Below, in pieces: positions 26,162-34,210 of a stretch of 64,000 nucleotides of DNA. Location: the NCBI GenBank assembly GCA_026418275.1, contig JAOABQ010000050.1, positions 124,001-188,000 on the forward strand. The letters are read 5' to 3'. The notes beneath the pieces are model-generated. The model was not told the DNA's origin, did not search any database, and saw only the letters and a program-made list of their open reading frames with translations. How positions within the stretch are numbered: the stretch's first letter is position 1; every line of letters begins with the position of its first letter. A program made the translations under genes and the position numbers. The stretch is from Clostridia bacterium. Its GTDB lineage: Bacteria; Bacillota; Clostridia; Acetivibrionales; DSM-2933.

Positions 26162-27927
26162 ATGGGTTTTGTCACCTCCAATGGAATTAAAGCATTTATG
26201 AAAAATCCGCACTCTTCACCCGTGCCATAAGTAATATTTCCGCCCAGCCGATCTACCCTTTGCTGCATTCCTGCCAAACCAAAGCCTTTTTCTATTTTAC
26301 CACACCCTTGACCATCATCAGAAATCCAGAGCCGTAAATGCGTGTCGTAAAACTTAAGTATCATTGTAACATTTTTCGCTTTCCCATGGCGAAGAGAATT
26401 GGTCAAGGATTCCTGACATATTCTATAGACTGTGTTTGACCTTAGGCTGCAAAGACTCCTTATGGTACCTTGAACAGTAAAGTCTACCTTCATACCTGAG
26501 GGTGCGAAATTGGATATAAGGCTATTGATGGAGTCTACAATATTTTCTTGCTTAAGTATTTTGGGAGCCAGCCCTGAAATGGTCCTTCTTAACTCATTCA
26601 AACCTTCCCTGGAAATAGCTATTGCCTGATCAAGATTATCTTTTACAACGAGTGGTTTATGGTCATAATCCGCCCTTGTCATCTCAAGTAAGGCTATCAG
26701 AATAGCCATCGAATGGCCTAACGTATCATGAGCATCTTTTGAAAACCTGTTTCTCTCTTTTTCAATAGTCAGTTCTTCTACTGTCTTGGAATAATCTTGT
26801 AATTGCTCATTCAATGCGGTTAATTCCTCATTCATTAACTGTATTTCGGTGTTTTTTTGCTCTAATTTGTCAATAAGCATCTTATAATTTGTAATATTAG
26901 TAAATGAAATTATTTTTCCAAGAATTCCTTGCTTACTGCTTAATATGGGTCTTATGTATAAAAAATATGAAACTTTATCTGGAAAAGATATACTTATTTC
27001 ATTTTCAAAATAGGTGCCCTCTCCTTTCAGTAAAAATGTAGACATTTCGTCAATTACACAGTTGTCGTTGGAAAAACATTTTAATTTTTCAATGAAAGTT
27101 TGGATACGGTCTTTTCTATTTATTCTTATGTAGTTGTTAAATTCAGAAACAAATGACTGATTGAAGTCAATGATATGATTATTGTTATCAACGACAATGA
27201 CTGACTCTTTCATGCTTTCTGCAATTTCTTTTAAAGCAAAAGGGATTATATTCAAAAGCCTATGCTTGAAAATCCCAAAAGTAATCATGGTGAGTGACAA
27301 TGAAAAAGTAGCAGGTGTCAAATCAAATTGAGGTGAGGGGATGATCTTGAACCCTGTAAGAATATTTGTAATAACAGGAATCGCAACAGAAATCATTAAT
27401 ATAACAAATTGTTTTTTTAAGTTTCTATGTTTTTCTAACGAATATTTTGCAAGCAGCACGATGCCTGAAAAAAGGCAAATGTATATATAGGCAGCACACA
27501 TCCAAAACAAAATACCCCATTCATTAATTTTTCCAATTTCCATTCTTCTTATGAACAAATGATGGTGTTCGTTAGTTAGGACGGTAAGATACAGTAGAGT
27601 AGGTATAACAAAAACAATGGACCTGAAAAGCTTATTCTGAAGCCACTTTCTTTCCGTATAAGATATTGAGAAAGTTAGAAAACTTGTACCTATGAAGCAA
27701 ATGGGTAAAAAGGCGAGTTTAGTATAAAGCCATAATTGGTCTATGGTTTGATATGTTTCTTCAAATAGCCCGAAAATAAGCCATAGTAAAACTAAAATTT
27801 GACAGGAGATGAGACTGTAGAGGGTACTTGTTTTTCTTCCCTTTACTAAAATGTATATGATTAGAAAAATAGATTGAAACACTGAAATAGCATACAAAAC
27901 AATGCAAATTATAATATTTGTCGACAT
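26158..27927 (-). CDS. Sensor histidine kinase with 7TM N-terminus, PAS and HisKA_3 core
   Basis: The product has 589 residues. The first ~220 residues form about seven membrane helices in the style of the histidine-kinase 7TM sensor family. A PAS-like domain (about 225-350) and a coiled-coil linker rich in Glu and Leu (about 355-395) follow. The HPK7-type phosphorylation site is in the segment SKDAHDTLGHS, and an HATPase domain (DDGQGCG) completes it. It phosphorylates the NarL-type regulator of the next gene. The signal is unknown. An 884-bp gene-poor region lies upstream. Confidence 0.92.
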   Translation of the reverse strand: MSTNIIICIVLYAISVFQSIFLIIYILVKGRKTSTLYSLISCQILVLLWLIFGLFEETYQTIDQLWLYTKLAFLPICFIGTSFLTFSISYTERKWLQNKLFRSIVFVIPTLLYLTVLTNEHHHLFIRRMEIGKINEWGILFWMCAAYIYICLFSGIVLLAKYSLEKHRNLKKQFVILMISVAIPVITNILTGFKIIPSPQFDLTPATFSLSLTMITFGIFKHRLLNIIPFALKEIAESMKESVIVVDNNNHIIDFNQSFVSEFNNYIRINRKDRIQTFIEKLKCFSNDNCVIDEMSTFLLKGEGTYFENEISISFPDKVSYFLYIRPILSSKQGILGKIISFTNITNYKMLIDKLEQKNTEIQLMNEELTALNEQLQDYSKTVEELTIEKERNRFSKDAHDTLGHSMAILIALLEMTRADYDHKPLVVKDNLDQAIAISREGLNELRRTISGLAPKILKQENIVDSINSLISNFAPSGMKVDFTVQGTIRSLCSLRSNTVYRICQESLTNSLRHGKAKNVTMILKFYDTHLRLWISDDGQGCGKIEKGFGLAGMQQRVDRLGGNITYGTGEECGFFINALIPLEVTKPI

Positions 27928-28232
27928 AAATACCCTTTTATATACTTTATTTGACTAGGTTTTTACTCAAATAGTACCCTGATTTTACCATACTTAATTC
28001 TACTTATACAATACGAACATAAAAAATGTTTGGGATAAGATTTCAAAATGAAGGTGATTAAGGTTAGCTGCTAAAAGAATTTGAAAGTAAGTAGATAAGA
28101 CATAAAAGCTATATTAATAGGTATTATCAATAAAGAGATGTTATCCTTGTTAAAGAATTAATAGTTTTTGGCTATGTATATATTTGGATTCATATAGTAA
28201 CGATAACCATTTTATGCCGGAGGAAGGAATAA

Positions 28233-28364
28233 ATGCTGTGTGATACTCTCGAATTCATTAAGTTTAATAGCAATTCAACGTTGAGTTGCAATCATATTTC
28301 TTTTTACCTAAAAAAGTGGTATATTTATACATATACTTTATGGAGTTTCCGTTTTGACACTTAA
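28233..28364 (+). CDS. Possible small open reading frame (43 residues)
   Basis: The ATG lies seven bases after GGAGGAAGG. The peptide (MLCDTLEFIKFNSNSTLSCN at its start) is rich in aromatic residues and Ser and has no recognisable motif. It may be a chance frame in an AT-rich region. Confidence 0.2.
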   Translation: MLCDTLEFIKFNSNSTLSCNHISFYLKKWYIYTYTLWSFRFDT

Positions 28365-28705
28365 AAACTTACTTCCCTTGAATTTGACAATTTCGAGGTG
28401 GATGCATTAGTGTCTCATATTATTATAATAAATAATTAAATAATGAATACCGATCTTAGAACCATTTGAAGGGAGGAATTATGGCTATGTAAATTTTATA
28501 AAAAATAAATGAGACGTAGGGCACTGGCAGGAGTTTCTAGGAGTATTCGACTGTAAAGGGCGCATTTTTTAATTTCAGAAACTTATAGGAATTTTAATTG
28601 ATTTTTGCGAAGGAGGAGGGTTTATACTTTATAGAAGAATTACACAGGTCATAGAGATGAATTGAATTGTTCCAAAGGATTGTAGCGTGGGCTTGAAAAA
28701 TGACT

Positions 28706-28746
28706 TTTTTTCATTTCCCAAAATGGTTAAAATAGCACTTAATCCA
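28706..28746 (+). repeat. Left copy of the 41-bp inverted repeat flanking the lytic enzyme gene
   Basis: It begins TTTTTTCATTTCCCAAAAT and ends AAAATAGCACTTAATCCA. It matches the inverse complement of 29844-29884 at 39 of 41 positions. Confidence 0.85.
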
Positions 28747-28811
28747 ACTTTCGCCTTTGAAACTACAATTTTTATGACTGAGAGTAATTTGAATATTTAG
28801 GAGGTAGGAGT

Positions 28812-29777
28812 ATGTGGACAAATAAAAAGAAAAGTTTAGTATTGGCATCCATATGTATTTTAATATGTAGCGTAATCAGTTTTGGTATGATTACACAGTC
28901 TTATGCAGATACTTATCCGGCATGGAACAGTACAACCGTTTATGTTGGCGGAAATATGGTATCGTACAATGGAAAAGTATTTAAAGCAAAATGGTGGACG
29001 CGAGGTGAAACACCTGGTGTTGCTGCGGTTTGGGAGTTGAGTGGATCAGGATCAACAACGCCTGCAACACCCACAACAACGCCAAAACCTACAACATCAA
29101 CAACGCCTACTACACCAACTACTGGCACTTATCCCGCTTGGGAAAGCAGCAAGGTTTATACAGGCGGAACTCTTGTTTCTTATAACGGAAAAAACTATAA
29201 AGCACAATGGTGGACACAGGGGGAAACACCCGGGTCAGCTAGTGTTTGGCTGCTGGTAAGCGGTGGTCAGACAACACCAACACAAACACCAACCACACCG
29301 ACACCCAATAATAACACAACAGTAGTAAAACCTGCTGAAGTTCCAAATGATATTTGGGAATATACAATGAATGCGGACAGAAAATTTGGTAAGAATGGAG
29401 ATTTTGCTCTGTTGTTGTGTGCCGTAATCAAAAAAGAATCTAATTTTGGAGCGGGTTTAGGCGGAAGCCCATCCGCTGGTGACGGATTAATGCAAGTAGA
29501 ACCCAATACAAGAAATGCTTATGCATCTAAGTTCAGCGCAACATTTGGACATGCGTACAACCACAGTAGCCTTCAAGATCAGGTGTATATGGGTGCACTC
29601 ATATTAAATGAGATGATCGCAAAGTTTGGAAGCATATACCAAGGGTTATTGCATTACAATGGGGGAGAAAACTGGTACCCAGGGGCTGTAGATTCGTATG
29701 GCCGTCCCATTCTGGCAGATCAATATGCAAATCAAGTATTTAGTACATATAAAAGTTATGGTGGAAAAGGACAATAA
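28812..29777 (+). CDS. Secreted SLT-type lytic enzyme with two chitin-binding modules
   Basis: A signal peptide (about 1-33) is followed by two CBM5/12 modules (about 34-78 and 110-155; YPAWNSTTVYVGG, YPAWESSKVYTGG and WWT..GETPG) joined by Thr/Pro linkers. A C-terminal lysozyme-like transglycosylase domain follows (about 175-321) with the catalytic Glu in KKESNF, GLMQVEP and LHYNGG. It should cleave the glycan chains of peptidoglycan, or a chitin-like polymer, outside the cell. The pairing of SLT with two chitin-binding modules is unusual. An AGGAGGTAGG site fixes the start. The gene is enclosed by the 41-bp inverted repeat and has no neighbour in an operon. Confidence 0.88.
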   Translation: MWTNKKKSLVLASICILICSVISFGMITQSYADTYPAWNSTTVYVGGNMVSYNGKVFKAKWWTRGETPGVAAVWELSGSGSTTPATPTTTPKPTTSTTPTTPTTGTYPAWESSKVYTGGTLVSYNGKNYKAQWWTQGETPGSASVWLLVSGGQTTPTQTPTTPTPNNNTTVVKPAEVPNDIWEYTMNADRKFGKNGDFALLLCAVIKKESNFGAGLGGSPSAGDGLMQVEPNTRNAYASKFSATFGHAYNHSSLQDQVYMGALILNEMIAKFGSIYQGLLHYNGGENWYPGAVDSYGRPILADQYANQVFSTYKSYGGKGQ

Positions 29778-29843
29778 TCAAGAGTATAAAATTGATTAGC
29801 TTGTCCCTTCTTTTTCAAGTAAATAGATATTAATATAGGGTGA

Positions 29844-29884
29844 TGGATTAAGTGCTATTTTAACTATTTTGGGAAGTGAAAAAA
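29844..29884 (-). repeat. Right copy of the 41-bp inverted repeat
   Basis: On the plus strand it starts TGGATTAAGTGCTATTTTAA. The inverse complement matches 28706-28746 with two substitutions. The copies are 1179 bp apart measured end to end and enclose a single gene. Confidence 0.85.
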
Positions 29885-29900
29885 TTGGGTTTATTTTGCT

Positions 29901-30004
29901 GGGGACTATAGTTTAATGCAATGCCTGATAATGACTGGCTAAGAAAAGCCTTCTAAAGCCATTTTTAAACTGTTCCCTATGCCTTTTGGCCAATCATTAT
30001 CGGG
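29901..30004. repeat. Interlocked inverted repeats (A-B-A'-B' order)
   Basis: Arm A (29901-29916, GGGGACTATAGTTTAA) complements A' (29964-29977, TTTAAACTGTTCCC) with small gaps. Arm B (29924-29940, CCTGATAATGACTGGCT) complements B' (29988-30004) at about 14 of 17 positions. The order is that of a pseudoknot or of two exclusive hairpins. It lies between convergent genes. Confidence 0.5.
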
Positions 30005-30039
30005 AATAAGCACTTTACGACATAAGCTTATACGCTCTT

Positions 30040-30834
30040 TTACCTGTTTTGTTCAGATTTTGTAAACATAATTGTCCCGATGATGGAGAATATCAGGAAG
30101 AATACTGCCATGACAGAGATATTGAGCAATGGATGATGCAAAACAACGAGCTTATAGACAGGTTCTCCCCAGTAAAAAACCCCCCTTGCCAGATCAGTTA
30201 AGTAAGTTAACGGCATAAGTTTTGCCAAAAAAGCTATAATACCGGTGGAATGTGATATGGGGATAATTGAACCCGCAAAGAACATTTGTGGCATAACAAT
30301 CAACATAGCACCCATTTGTGCAACCTTGGAGTCTTGAACGAATCCTATGAAGAAGACACCAAGGGAGGCGCCAACCAGGCAAAAAGCAGGCGTAATCAAA
30401 AACAGCCTGACCATTTGTATCCCACCAAGAGGTATTCCCATGAGCAATGACACGATTATAACGCCTATCAAAGAAACCATACTACCGAAACCCGAACCAA
30501 TCATTTTACCTAAAATGATTGTGTATCTGGAAATCGGAGAAACATACAACTCCTGTGTCAAATTCATGTCCCGTTCTGAGACTAAAGATGTTATACCGCT
30601 AGCTGTACCCATAAACATGTTAAAGACAATCATACCAACCATAACGAATTGTAAAAAGTTATATCCAACATTGCCCGCCAGGTTTTGTGAAAGGCTTCCT
30701 CCCATAATGCCTAGGAAAATCATCGGAAAAATGATGTTTGCAATAATAGATCCGGGACTTTTGATAAACCGCATAATTTCTCTGGCAGCGATAGCAACTA
30801 ATGCATTGATTTCTCTGGTTAATGTCAGTAGCAT
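30040..30834 (-). CDS. ABC-2 type transporter permease
   Basis: The product has 264 residues and about six membrane helices, with the ABC-2 pattern of DrrB-type drug or lipid exporters (MRFIKSPGSIIANIIFPMIF near the N-terminus, and the conserved late segment KLMPLTYLTDLARG). It works with the ATPase encoded just upstream; their stop and start codons overlap as TAATG. Substrate unknown; antibiotic or peptide export is typical for such operons next to a two-component system. Confidence 0.9.
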   Translation of the reverse strand: MLLTLTREINALVAIAAREIMRFIKSPGSIIANIIFPMIFLGIMGGSLSQNLAGNVGYNFLQFVMVGMIVFNMFMGTASGITSLVSERDMNLTQELYVSPISRYTIILGKMIGSGFGSMVSLIGVIIVSLLMGIPLGGIQMVRLFLITPAFCLVGASLGVFFIGFVQDSKVAQMGAMLIVMPQMFFAGSIIPISHSTGIIAFLAKLMPLTYLTDLARGVFYWGEPVYKLVVLHHPLLNISVMAVFFLIFSIIGTIMFTKSEQNR

Positions 30835-31787
30835 TAAAACTCACTCCCTTCTTTTACTAAACTCAAATAAGCTTCTTCAAGGGTTGGTTGATAGATATTC
30901 AGCTTTGTAAGCGGTGTTGTCAGGCTGGATATCAATTGTTGAGGTGTCTTATCTTGGTATACTACTTTCAATCCCTGCTCTGTCTCCATGAAAGTTGCTC
31001 CCAGCTTTGAGAGTTCCCTTTTAAGGGAGTTTTTATTGATTGCATCCACATACATGTATTTTTCAACTAGCAATTTATCTTTAATCTGGTCCGGTGTCCC
31101 CATCATCACAATCTTGCCTCGGTTAATTATACAAATTCGGTCGGCGTCCTCAGCTTCCTCCAAATAATGAGTTGTCAAAAAGATGGTGATATTCTCCTCA
31201 GAGCGAATCTTGTGTAAATATTCCCAAAGGGAATGACGGCTCGCAGCATCCAACCCCTGTGTTGGCTCGTCCAAAAATAGTATCTTTGGGTTATGCATCA
31301 GGCCACGTATGATCTCCAATTTCCTTTTCATTCCACCCGAGAATGTTTTAAGCTTTTTAAAAAGGTTCTCATTAAGACCGACAATCTCTGATAGTTTCTC
31401 AATTCGCTGTTTGTAAGCATTAGGCATCATTCGGTAGAACGGGCGAAATCCATATTTACCGTAGATGCTGACATGCATCCTGATGTTTTCTTCAGCGGTC
31501 AATTCCAAATCAAGGCTCGGATTTTGAAAAATGATCCCGATATTGGATCTAATCTTCTTAGCCTCCCGTGCCATGTCATAACCGGTTATGGATACCGTAC
31601 CATTTGTTATTGAGAGTATTGTTGTCAAAATCGATATGGTAGTTGACTTTCCAGCTCCGTTTGGTCCTAGAAAAGCGAAAAACTCTCCTTCGCGAACATT
31701 AAAACTGATACCTTTGACTGCGGCCTCCTTAGCTTTTCTATACTGCTTCATCAAATTGTCAACCTCAATCACATTTTTCATACTCAT
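30834..31787 (-). CDS. ABC transporter ATP-binding protein (DrrA-like)
   Basis: A 317-residue ATPase with Walker A GPNGAGKST, signature FSGGMKRKLE, Walker B ILFLDEPTQGLD and a switch His (TTHYLEEAED). The C-terminal ~90 residues match the extension of DrrA/CcmA-like exporters (LVKEGSEF end). It pairs with the downstream ABC-2 permease. A second ATG six bases in, at 31781, has better spacing from AAGGAGG, so the true start may be there. Transcription probably starts from the promoter at about 31906, which has an OmpR-type box. Confidence 0.93.
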   Translation of the reverse strand: MSMKNVIEVDNLMKQYRKAKEAAVKGISFNVREGEFFAFLGPNGAGKSTTISILTTILSITNGTVSITGYDMAREAKKIRSNIGIIFQNPSLDLELTAEENIRMHVSIYGKYGFRPFYRMMPNAYKQRIEKLSEIVGLNENLFKKLKTFSGGMKRKLEIIRGLMHNPKILFLDEPTQGLDAASRHSLWEYLHKIRSEENITIFLTTHYLEEAEDADRICIINRGKIVMMGTPDQIKDKLLVEKYMYVDAINKNSLKRELSKLGATFMETEQGLKVVYQDKTPQQLISSLTTPLTKLNIYQPTLEEAYLSLVKEGSEF

Positions 31788-31828
31788 TGTCCTCCTTAAT
31801 TATTAACTTTTCAAAACCACGCCCAACT

Positions 31829-31846
31829 TTTAAACTGAGTTTAAAA
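31829..31846 (-). promoter_or_regulatory. Third direct-repeat operator, in the ABC leader
   Basis: TTTAAACTGAGTTTAAAA on the plus strand has two TTTAAA half-sites 11 bp apart. It lies between the upstream promoter and the ribosome-binding site of the ABC operon and has no -10 element behind it, so it may act as a second or repressing site. Confidence 0.5.
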
Positions 31847-31905
31847 GATATCATCATTTTGATGTATTTTTGAAGGTAAGGCATCATGCTTTAACTCCTC
31901 ATGAC

Positions 31906-31940
31906 TAATGATATAATATTTTTTTAAACTGAATTTAAAC
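31906..31940 (-). promoter_or_regulatory. Promoter and OmpR-type operator of the ABC exporter operon
   Basis: Read on the minus strand: GTTTAAATTCAGTTTAAA (31940-31923), exactly nine bases, then TATCATTA (31913-31906) as a -10 element. The half-sites GTTTAAA repeat directly every 11 bp, the usual geometry for OmpR/PhoB-class regulators, and cover the -35 position. The same arrangement stands before the response-regulator gene (33769-33803). Confidence 0.7.
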
Positions 31941-31941
31941 T

Positions 31942-31978
31942 AAAAAAAACAACCTCACATATTGCTAATAGTGAGATT
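31942..31978 (-). terminator. Terminator of the OmpR-type two-component operon
   Basis: On the minus strand CTCAC and GTGAG (31971-31975 and 31954-31958), extended by TATT/AATA, form a stem followed by GTTGTTTTTTTT. Confidence 0.8.
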
Positions 31979-32011
31979 GTGCTATCTATAAATAAAACCT
32001 TTGTCTATATT

Positions 32012-33058
32012 TTATAGTCCGCTCGGCAAAGATACAGTAAATGTAGTACCCCTGCCTAATTCGCTTTGCACTTCAATAGTCCCGTGATGCATGTCAACAA
32101 TTTTTTTAACAATTGAAAGTCCTAAACCGCTACCTTTTATAGACGGTTTCCGTGATTTATCCGCTTTGAAAAAACGCTCAAAAACATGGCTCTGATCTTC
32201 CTCAGCAATACCTATTCCTGTATCGGATATTTTAAATTGTATTTTATTACCCTGCCGGTGCAAATCAACGCTTATGCTTCCACCTTCGGGTGTGAATTTG
32301 ATACTGTTATGGATTAAGTTTGTCCAGACTTGGCTCATCATATCTTCATCTGCATGAATTTCAGCTTCCTCCAGAGCTACATCCATATTGATGTTTTTAT
32401 CCGACCACTGGGGTTCACATGCCAGAACAATACTCCTTAACTGTTTATCCAGGCGGTAAGCTCTTCGCTCAAGCTTTATAGTGTCCGCTTCAAGGGAAGC
32501 AAGTTTTAGTAGGTTGTCACTAAGCTTGGATAGCCGCACACTTTCAGCTTCAATAATATTTAGATAGTGCAACCTATTTTCAGTGCTTAGCTTATCATTT
32601 CGGAGGGCCTGTGAAAAACCACGAATAGAAGTAAGCGGAGACTGAATTTCATGTGATACATTTGAAATGAATTCCTGTCGCATTTTTTCCATCTTGCTTA
32701 ATTCCAATGCCATATCGTTTACGCTTTCTACCAGTTCACCAAATGGCCCTAATCCTTCAGCATTTTTATCCATAATTACATTAAAATTTCCTTCTGCGAT
32801 TTTCTTTTGAGCATTAATAACCGAATCAAACAGACTTGTAGTGTGCCTGTCAAACCGCCCCAAAACCTTTAAAATTACTGATACTATAATCAAACCAAGT
32901 AACGAATTTATAATCTGAACGAATAAAGCAGAGGGAGAGTATCCTATTTTGGTGTAAACAAAGGAGGTTAGAAAAAAAGCTGCTGAAAAACACCCTATTA
33001 AGAGAATGAGCGCAAGGATAATACCAAAAACATTTTGAAATATTTTCTTCATTTTCAT
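32012..33058 (-). CDS. OmpR-type sensor histidine kinase
   Basis: The product has 348 residues. Two membrane helices (about 10-35 and 40-62) are separated by only a few residues, so there is almost no outside domain. A HAMP-like linker, a HisKA domain (phospho-His in SNVSHEIQSPLTS) and an HATPase domain (N, G1 and G2 boxes: NLIHNSIKF, DTGIGI, GSGLGLSI) follow. Kinases with this short sensor usually detect membrane stress, often with a transporter partner. The gene overlaps the regulator gene by ATGA. The adjacent ABC exporter probably belongs to the same response, as shown by the shared operator boxes. Confidence 0.93.
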   Translation of the reverse strand: MKMKKIFQNVFGIILALILLIGCFSAAFFLTSFVYTKIGYSPSALFVQIINSLLGLIIVSVILKVLGRFDRHTTSLFDSVINAQKKIAEGNFNVIMDKNAEGLGPFGELVESVNDMALELSKMEKMRQEFISNVSHEIQSPLTSIRGFSQALRNDKLSTENRLHYLNIIEAESVRLSKLSDNLLKLASLEADTIKLERRAYRLDKQLRSIVLACEPQWSDKNINMDVALEEAEIHADEDMMSQVWTNLIHNSIKFTPEGGSISVDLHRQGNKIQFKISDTGIGIAEEDQSHVFERFFKADKSRKPSIKGSGLGLSIVKKIVDMHHGTIEVQSELGRGTTFTVSLPSGL

Positions 33059-33729
33059 GCTAGCACCTCAATACGGTAGCCCAAGCCCCGGATGGTTTTT
33101 ATTTTAAAAAAATGTTCTCTACCCGAAAAACGTTCCCGCAAGCGATTTACATGTACATCCAAGGTTCTTTCGTTTCCTTCAAAGTCATAACCCCAGATAT
33201 CTTCAATCAACTGATCCCGCGAGAAGGTCTTCCCCGGATAACTGGCAAGTTTGAATAAAAGCTCGAATTCCTTGAGGGGAAGGGTTATATTCTCGCCATT
33301 GACAATGACTTCATAGGTTTTTTGGTTCATTAATAGTTCACCAATTTGCACTGTCTTCGATGCAGCAATTTGATAACGTTTCAGCAACGCTTTTACTCTC
33401 ACAACCAATTCCAAGGGATCAAAGGGTTTGACAAGATAATCGTCTGTTCCTAATTGAAACCCTTTGACTTTTTGACTAGTTTCTCCTTTTACAGTCAGCA
33501 TAAGCAGGGGAATATCATAATGCTTCCGTAATTCGGCACATAATTTCCAACCGTCCATATTCGGCATCATCACATCTAGAATAGCCATGTCAACTTTTAT
33601 TGCCTCCAACTTTGAAAGAGCATCAACACCATCGGATGCTTCAACGATATCAAAGCCTTCATTCCTCAAAAATAATCCGACTAGCTCACGAATGTGCAGG
33701 TCATCGTCAACAACAAGTATTTTAATCAT
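33055..33729 (-). CDS. OmpR/PhoB-type response regulator
   Basis: A receiver domain (KILVVDDD, phospho-acceptor in MAILDVMMP, Lys in DYLVKPFDP) is followed by a winged-helix domain (ERTLDVHVNRLRERF, IRGLGYRIE). 224 residues. It should bind the 11-bp direct repeats GTTTAAA-N4-GTTTAAA found at its own promoter and before the ABC exporter, giving autoregulation and control of the exporter. That assignment is inference from site placement. Confidence 0.94.
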   Translation of the reverse strand: MIKILVVDDDLHIRELVGLFLRNEGFDIVEASDGVDALSKLEAIKVDMAILDVMMPNMDGWKLCAELRKHYDIPLLMLTVKGETSQKVKGFQLGTDDYLVKPFDPLELVVRVKALLKRYQIAASKTVQIGELLMNQKTYEVIVNGENITLPLKEFELLFKLASYPGKTFSRDQLIEDIWGYDFEGNERTLDVHVNRLRERFSGREHFFKIKTIRGLGYRIEVLA

Positions 33730-33768
33730 CGCGCTTACTAACTCCTTTCATCGCATAATTACTCAATG

Positions 33769-33803
33769 TAATGATAAAAAAAGTTTTTAAACTGAATTTA
33801 AAC
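33769..33803 (-). promoter_or_regulatory. Promoter and operator of the OmpR-type two-component operon
   Basis: Minus strand: GTTTAAATTCAGTTTAAA (33803-33786), nine bases, then TATCATTA (33776-33769). The 18-bp box, spacer length and -10 octamer are all the same as at 31906-31940. The start codon is 40 bases downstream. Confidence 0.7.
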
Positions 33804-34210
33804 AAGCAATGAAACTGCTTTAGTTTCTATATAGCATATTATTACCCAGGCTGTGGTGTGTTTTGACATCTGTTAAATTTGGAGCATATCTATTTTATCG
33901 GAATAATACAATCGTTTTTATAATGTTGGATTTTTAGGTGGATTACCATAGGTATCATGGGTGGAAGACCTTTATGGTCAACTAATATAAAGAACCCAGA
34001 ATCAATATACTGTAATGGTGAAGCGGTATCGAACTAAATGGACAAGAGGCCATAAAATCATCGGATCATCAATGTATGGATAAACATAATATTTTGGATT
34101 AGGATTGACTGTGACCTATTGCTTGTGGGAGAATTAAATTTAAAGATGTAAGTTTGCAGATTTTAATAATAATTGAGCAAAATCTTGAAAAGCATTTAAA
34201 GGGGGAGCCT
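33804..34210. other. Gap before the large hypothetical gene
   Basis: No gene, repeat or hairpin of note was found. An in-frame upstream ATG at 34154 extends the next gene by 19 poorly conserved-looking residues but has no ribosome-binding site, whereas the ATG at 34211 follows GGGGGAG. Confidence 0.4.

Larger units (their letters stand above)
27928..28811. other. Long gene-poor region between divergent genes
   Basis: It separates the histidine kinase (minus) from the lytic enzyme (plus). Contents: a low-confidence 43-codon frame at 28233, a three-codon frame behind GGGAGGA (about 28475-28492), a strong AAGGAGGAGGG at about 28610 with no start codon after it, and the left copy of the 41-bp inverted repeat (28706-28746). 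No riboswitch or RNA gene was recognised. Confidence 0.4.

Noticed and set aside
26162-26212. Longer start for the NarL-type regulator at 26212
   Set aside because: It lies inside the kinase gene and adds 17 residues before the receiver domain; the ATG at 26161 has a ribosome-binding site and an ATGA overlap.
28450-28811. A ydaO/c-di-AMP riboswitch before the lytic enzyme
   Set aside because: None of the conserved core sequence was seen; only ribosome-binding-like tracts and the inverted repeat are present.
31981-32010. TATCTATAAATAA near the kinase stop, similar to the MITE end at 43633
   Set aside because: The match is short and AT-rich, and no second inverted arm is present.
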